From Erythroxylum novogranatense (lineage: Eukaryota > Streptophyta > Magnoliopsida > Malpighiales > Erythroxylaceae), in contig CM057224.1 in assembly GCA_029891385.1 (NCBI GenBank), forward strand, positions 36,895,005-36,959,004: a DNA stretch of 64,000 bases, read 5' to 3'. Each line of letters begins with the position of its first letter. Position 1 is the stretch's first letter. The position numbers and the translations under genes were made by a program. The notes under the pieces are model-generated. The model had not been told where the DNA came from and ran no database searches. It saw nothing but the letters and a program-made list of their open reading frames with translations. Positions 59,572 through 64,000 of the stretch are shown one piece after another.

Positions 59572-59645
59572 TACAACTCGTATTAGTCGACTAGGACATG
59601 CAGCTTCCTGCACTAGTCGACTACAACCTGCTCTAGTTGACTAGG
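59572..59645 (+). repeat. CTAGTCGACTAG palindrome cluster in G 3' LTR
   Basis: Same arrangement as 51541-51624, but one unit reads ATTAGTCGACTAG and another CTAGTTGACTAG, so the palindromes are imperfect here. Confidence 0.82.
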
Positions 59646-60431
59646 ATGGGTATTTTTCTCCTTTTGCTCATAACTTTTCGTCCGACATCCGATTGGCTAA
59701 TTTCGAGGCATCGGATTCATGGAACATTGAATTTCATTTCATGGGAAATTGGAAATTTTTGACGGAAATTGACGGATGTCCGGTAATGGTTCTTTAGTCA
59801 CCGCTTGATTTTTCTGATGGAACAAAATGGGATTAGGGCGGAATATCATGAACATGCATTGTCCTTATTCTATATTTGTGCATAAATGGGAATTCTTATG
59901 TAAAGTGATTAATGTGTGCATATGGCATAAATTGGCAAGACAGATAAATGTCCCACTCAAAGCTCCGAAATTAGAAACCGATGCAAATCTGAGCGATCGT
60001 GAGTGAACCTAGATGGTCTTATTTATTGATTATTTGCTTTTGTCATATGTTGAATGAGTATTGATTTATTTTATTGATTGTGATTAAATATGGGTTCCGG
60101 ACAGGAGGTTCGGTGATTGATTATGTATTGGGAAGTATGTTATTGAAGTGTTCCTTGAATGTGAATGGGATGACCTAAGTGTATATATTGAGATTGTTAA
60201 AATGTCTTGCATGCATAATTGTACATAAATGAAATGTGACTTCTTAATTAGATGTCAATGCCGACTACGGTCCGATAATAGTCATTATGATTGACTGAGC
60301 GCATGCAAATATGCATAAGGCATTCCACTGCATGAATACATGAAAGATAATGGGAGTTGTGACCAGAGTAGTTAACAATGAGTGAAAAGAGCTTCGTGCT
60401 CAGATACTGATTCAGAGCCTCAGGCTCAACG

Positions 60432-60649
60432 ACAATGAGCCCTATATGGGACAGTTTACAATGAGCCCTATATGGGACAGTTTACAATGAGCCCTATATG
60501 GGACAGTTTACAATGAGCCCTATATGGGACAGTTTACAATGAGCCCTTTATGGGACAGTTTACAATGAGCCCTATATGGGACAGTTTACAATGAGCCCTA
60601 TATGGGATAGTTTTCAATGAGCTCGATATCCATGGGTACGGGACAGTTT
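60432..60649 (+). repeat. 26-bp tandem repeat in G 3' LTR
   Basis: Seven full units plus the terminal variant, one unit more than the 5' LTR. The CTTTATG variant is unit five here and unit four there, which places the extra unit in the first part of the array. Confidence 0.9.
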
Positions 60650-61458
60650 AGGCACTCGGTCACAACAAAGTAATTAAATGGAAAGTGGGTCTCGTGCACA
60701 TATGCATAACATGATTGATTTGATTGTACGGAATGGAAATGGTTGAATTACTTGTATTGAAGGACACCGCAACATTGTATTGAATGGGAATGTGACATCA
60801 GGTTGAATGGGAATGATAAATTGGATTGAATGATCGATTTGATTATATTGAATATGACATTGTATTGACATAATGAAAATATGAAACTGTATGTGAATGT
60901 GAGGTGTGATTGGGAATATGAATTGTGACTTAATGGAAATGAAAATATGTGTTATATGTTATGTGATCGGGTGAACCATCGATGATGGTCACTCACCGAG
61001 TTCGCAAAACTCACTCAAAATTTGCATCTATTTTTCAGTCTTGAAGAATACCCGCTTGACACGGAGTATGTCTACTGTAGGCAAGTGAAGGATAGAGGTC
61101 GGGATCGATCGTGGTCTACATTAGTGTCTTATCGAATTATATTCGCAATCATTGTGCAATAATGCTTTGTATTTATAATGAGCCATTATGGTTCTATTAT
61201 TTCACATCGATCGATTGTAAAATTATTATTGAATGACCGTAATAACCGAAAATGATTAATTGTGAACACGGGCTCAAGTTTCTCACCGCTTATGTCGCGA
61301 CAATGAACGCTTTTAAAAAAATAATCATAATAAGAGGAGAAAATGTTATACTGAGTTTTATACTGAGTGGTGTAGCACGTCACCCTCGCGGGGCACGGAC
61401 CTGGATGTCACCGTCGATGTCGGGTTTGGGTCTTGTGAGAGTGGGGTGTTACATTATG

Positions 61459-62088
61459 AATTGGGAAACTCCGAGAAATATGTCAGAGATTCGAAGCTTC
61501 CTAGGATTGGCTGGGTATTATCAAAGGTTTGTCGAGGGGTTTTCTCTGATCTCAGCCCCTCTGACTAAACTTCTGAGGAAGAATGTAGTGTTTAGATGGA
61601 GTGAGGAGTGTCAGAAGAGCTTTGAGGAGCTGAAACATCGGTTGAGTACCGCACCGGTGTTGACCATTCCATCAGGGACTGGAGGATATGTGGTGTATAG
61701 TGATGCTTCGCATCAAGGATTGGGATGTGTACTGATGCAGTATGACAAGGTGATCGCCTATGCATCGAGACAATTAAGGTCTCACAAGATCAATTATCCG
61801 GTACATGATTTAGAGCTAGCTGCAGTTGTCTTTGCTCTAAAGATTTGGAGACATTATTTGTATAGGGAGACTTTCCAGATATATACTGATCATTAGAGTC
61901 TGAAATATTTGATGAGTCAGAAGGAGCTAAACTTGAGGCAGAGGAGGTGGATTGAGTTATTGAAAGATTATGATTGTACTATTGAATACCACCCAGGGAG
62001 AGCTAATGTGGTGGAAGATGCTTTGAGCAGGAAGTCTAATGCTAGTACAACTTAGATTCAGTTATCGAGGTTACCAAATCTGATTCAT
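61459..62088 (+). pseudogene. Element E: RT hinge and RNase H, after element G
   Basis: The frame continues from 49174: [20 protein letters not shown], then RNase H with [37 protein letters not shown] and IYTDH, ending in a TAG at 61894-61896 inside the TDHxSLKYL motif. [19 protein letters not shown] and a variant [11 protein letters not shown] (Glu where B has Ala; the Asp after it is kept) follow in the same frame, and then a TAG near 62053. All four acidic positions are present apart from the stop. Confidence 0.9.
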
Positions 62089-63191
62089 TTGAGAGCTCTA
62101 AATGTAGAATTGAATATGGAGCAAGATGAGGCACTAATTGCTACTTTGAAGTTGAGGCCAATGCTACATGATAGAATCAGAAGAGTTCAGAACAAAGATT
62201 CTGATATGGTAAAGCTTATAAAGAAAGCGAAGGCAAATCCGGAGTCCGAGTTTGAGTTGAGGGATGAGACTTTGTGGTTGAGACATAGACTATGTGTGCC
62301 TAATGAGGATGATTTGAGGAAGGAGATCCTTGAGGAAGCTTATATGGTCGCCTATGCTATGTATCCTGGTACTACCAAGATGTATAACACGTTGAAGCAA
62401 CATTTTTGGTGGCCTGGAATGAAGAAGCAAGTAGCTGAGTATGTGTCTAGATGTATGACGTGCCAACAAGTGAAGGCGGAGCATCAGGTTCCAGTAGGAA
62501 AGTTGAATTCGTTGCCCATTCCGGAGTGGAAATGGGAACGGATCACTACGAACTTCATTATGGGTTTGCCTAAGACTCCGAGGTAGCATGATGCTATTTG
62601 GGTCATAGTGGACCGGTTGACTAAATCTACCCATTTCTTACCAGTGAGAGAGAATAACTCACTTGATCAGTTGGTCCAGAAGTATGTGAATGAGGTGGTG
62701 AGACTGCATGGAATACCAGTGTCTATAGTATCGGACAGGGATCCGAGATTTACTTCGAGATTTTGGAAAAGCTTACAGACTGCCATGGGAACTAAGTTGA
62801 ACTTCAGTACAACGTTTCATCCTCAGACAAATAGAAAGAGTGAGGGGACAATTAAAACTGTTGAGGATATGTTCAGGGCTTGTGTATTGGAGTTTAGAGG
62901 AGCTTGTGATCAGTATATGGCATTGATAGAATTTGCCTACAATAATCATTACCACAGTAGTATCGAAATGGCACCGTATGAGGCACTGTATGGTAGGAAA
63001 TGTCAGTTGCTATTGTATTGGGATGAAGAGGGCTTGAGAATGGTGGAAGGCCCAGAGTTGATACAGGAAACAGTGGATAAGGTGAAGTTGATCCGAAGCC
63101 AAATTAAAGCGGCTCAGGATAGGCAAAAGAGTTATGTGGATCAACATCGACGTGATATGGAGTACAGTGTAGGAGATAGAGTATTTTTATA
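62089..63191 (+). pseudogene. Element E: integrase with altered zinc and catalytic residues
   Basis: Frame continues: FWWPGMKKQVAEYVSRCMTC keeps the Cys pair, but both expected His residues of the zinc site are Tyr (62341-62343 and 62362-62364). The first catalytic position, in TTNFIMGLPK, is Asn at 62551-62553. The second Asp ([11 protein letters not shown]) and the Glu (APYEALYG) are kept. A TAG at 62584-62586 interrupts, and [10 protein letters not shown] shows further changes from the B sequence PQTDGQSERS. The frame ends near 63190. As read it would be catalytically dead. Confidence 0.88.
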
Positions 63192-63618
63192 GTGTCACCC
63201 TGGAGGGGAGTTTTGAGATTCGGTAAAAAGGGCAAGTTGAGCCCTAGGTGCATTGGTCCTTATGAGATCATTGAGAGGATAGGACCTTTGGCCTATAAGT
63301 TGGCTTTATCGAATGAGATGTCTCAATTGTATAATGTGTTCCATGTGAGTATGTTCCGAAGATACCGATCGGATCTGACACATGTGATACCGGCTCAGAA
63401 GATTGAGGTTGCTAGTAACTTAAGCTATGTTGAGGAGCTGATCAAGATTGTGGGGTCACAGATTAAGCAGTTGAGGAACAAGGTCATTTCATTGGTAAAA
63501 ATCCTTTGGAGGAACCACTTAACTGAAGAAGCAACATCGGAGATAGAGGAGCATATGAGGAGACAATATCCCCACCTATTCGAGCAAGCAAGTAAGAATT
63601 TTGAGGACGAAATTTCTT
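63192..63618 (+). pseudogene. Element E: GPY/F module and chromodomain-like tail
   Basis: After a frame change at about 63185 the sequence reads CIGPYEIIERIGPLAYKLAL, VFHVSMFRRYRSDLTHVIP, then KQLRNKVISLVKILWRNHLT and EEHMRRQYPHLFEQ, the tail form of Tekay/Del chromoviruses. The frame runs into the purine tract and stops at 63638, a few bases inside the LTR. It continues the integrase above. Confidence 0.87.
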
Positions 63619-63633
63619 TAAGGAGGGGAGAGT
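63619..63633 (+). other. Polypurine tract of element E
   Basis: TAAGGAGGGGAGAGT before TGTAACATCCC, following GAGGACGAAATTTC. Confidence 0.82.
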
Positions 63634-64000
63634 TGTAACATCCCATTACTAGTGGGAAGGGTAGAATAGTAAATGTGAGTGGCTAATGAGAGTTAGAGAT
63701 GCACTTCCATGTTCATGCATGATATGCCTTATACTTATACATGAATAGTAGATTTATTTGCACATGAAAATAATTGTACATGCATTCATGAATAATTCCG
63801 GGTATGATTGGATTGACCTATGAATTTTTTATGGACATTTTGCATTGAAAATATTAATGATTGGTGGAAATATTGTATTTGTATATGTTGGTGAAGTTAT
63901 GGAGTATTGAGAAAGATATACATAATAGGAAACAAGAAATAATTAAAAGAAGCTTTGGAGATAGTTGGATTGTAAAGATGACAGTCAAGGGAGTTAGTTC
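63634..64000 (+). mobile_element. Element E 3' LTR, partial
   Basis: First 367 bp of the LTR, uninterrupted here. It shows the native sequence across the F insertion site (GATATGCCTTATACTTATAC) and carries TGTACATGCATTCATGA at 63775-63791. It continues beyond the window. Confidence 0.93.

Larger units (their letters stand above)
49175..61453 (+). mobile_element. Element G: long-LTR gypsy-type element without recognisable genes
   Basis: Perfect TTATG duplications flank it at 49170-49174 and 61454-61458. LTRs are at 49175-53407 and 57200-61453 (4.23 and 4.25 kb), which is long for this group. LTRs open TGTAACATC and end GTGTTACA. The internal region is 3.8 kb with a primer site and a polypurine tract preceded by GACGAAATTTTTATTAG, the pol terminus signature of the Tekay-type relatives. 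The arms are nearly identical, so it is young or recently homogenised. It probably depends on proteins from another element. Confidence 0.9.
57200..61453 (+). mobile_element. Element G 3' LTR
   Basis: Matches 49175-53407 with identical AT-rich stretches of hundreds of bases and clusters of differences at GC-rich spots (for example 59950-60000 against 51927-51980). RY motif at 57329-57345, palindromes 59572-59645, tandem 60432-60649, double hairpin 60974-61012. Confidence 0.9.
10670..64000 (+). mobile_element. Element E: Tekay-type gypsy retrotransposon, split by F and G, right end off window
   Basis: Pieces in order: LTR 10670-10769 and 43483-46750, primer site 46757, gag 46951, protease, RT to 49174, then RNase H from 61459, integrase, polypurine tract 63619-63633 and 3' LTR from 63634. 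The two LTR starts match almost base for base, including across the F insertion point (GATATGCCTTATA then CTTATACATGAAT). Without insertions the internal region is about 4.6 kb and the LTR about 3.37 kb, so roughly 3 kb of the 3' LTR lies outside. The 5-bp left flank is AGAAT; its partner is off window. Confidence 0.92.

Noticed and set aside
61252..61896. 214-codon ORF starting in LTR G and running into RNase H of E
   Set aside because: The join is the insertion boundary; the first 68 codons are LTR sequence read by chance in frame. Not a designed fusion.

Overview
The window is plant nuclear DNA, almost certainly from a repeat-rich flowering plant. It consists nearly entirely of nested LTR retrotransposons. 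I see no host gene, tRNA, rRNA or prokaryotic feature. The evidence for a plant is the element lineages: Ty3/gypsy chromoviruses of the Tekay/Del type (LTRs opening TGTAACATCC, initiator-Met primer sites, integrases ending in a chromodomain-like tail) and Ty1/copia elements of the Sirevirus (SIRE) type (TGTTAAG LTRs, a C-rich CAACCCCC motif near the LTR end, an extra envelope-like ORF after pol). The species cannot be told from this sequence.

Layout. 1-2963: 3' end of gypsy element A (integrase tail plus 3' LTR). 2964-9676: gypsy element B, which lacks its 5' LTR but has a fairly well kept gag-pol and a 3' LTR of a different type (TGTTGG...CCAACA). 9677-9802: unassigned. 9803-10669: beginning of what looks like another gypsy LTR (I). 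From 10670 to the window end runs gypsy element E, split by two insertions. Its 5' LTR is interrupted by solo LTR F (minus strand). F is interrupted by Sirevirus H (plus). H is interrupted by Sirevirus D (minus). D is interrupted in gag by gypsy element C (plus). E resumes at 43483 with the rest of its LTR, gag, protease and RT, and is interrupted again at 49175-61453 by the 12.3-kb element G. It then continues through RNase H, integrase and chromodomain into a 3' LTR that leaves the window.

The nest I>E>F>H>D>C is supported by target-site duplications read directly: F TTATA, H TGAAT, D CTAAC, G TTATG, and an imperfect pair for C (TTGAG/CTGAG). Host reading frames or LTR sequence also resume correctly across each gap. 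Insertion order is therefore E before F before H before D before C, with G also after E.

Function. In a working element, Gag packages the RNA, protease cuts the polyprotein, RT/RNase H copies RNA primed from tRNA-iMet, and integrase inserts the DNA. Every autonomous copy here carries stops or frameshifts, so none looks competent alone. H keeps one open envelope-like frame of 299 codons. G has near-identical long LTRs but no recognisable gag or pol between them, so it looks non-autonomous.

The most interesting signals are in the LTRs. There are family-specific short-unit arrays followed by a shared CATAACTT-type module in four LTR families (B, E, F, G), a conserved RY-type motif and a double hairpin, and mosaic pairings of LTR 5' and 3' halves. 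Differences between copies in C, D, H and partly G are clustered at C/G-rich spots and include the same 1-base lesion in three primer sites, which raises the question of sequencing error at methylated cytosines.
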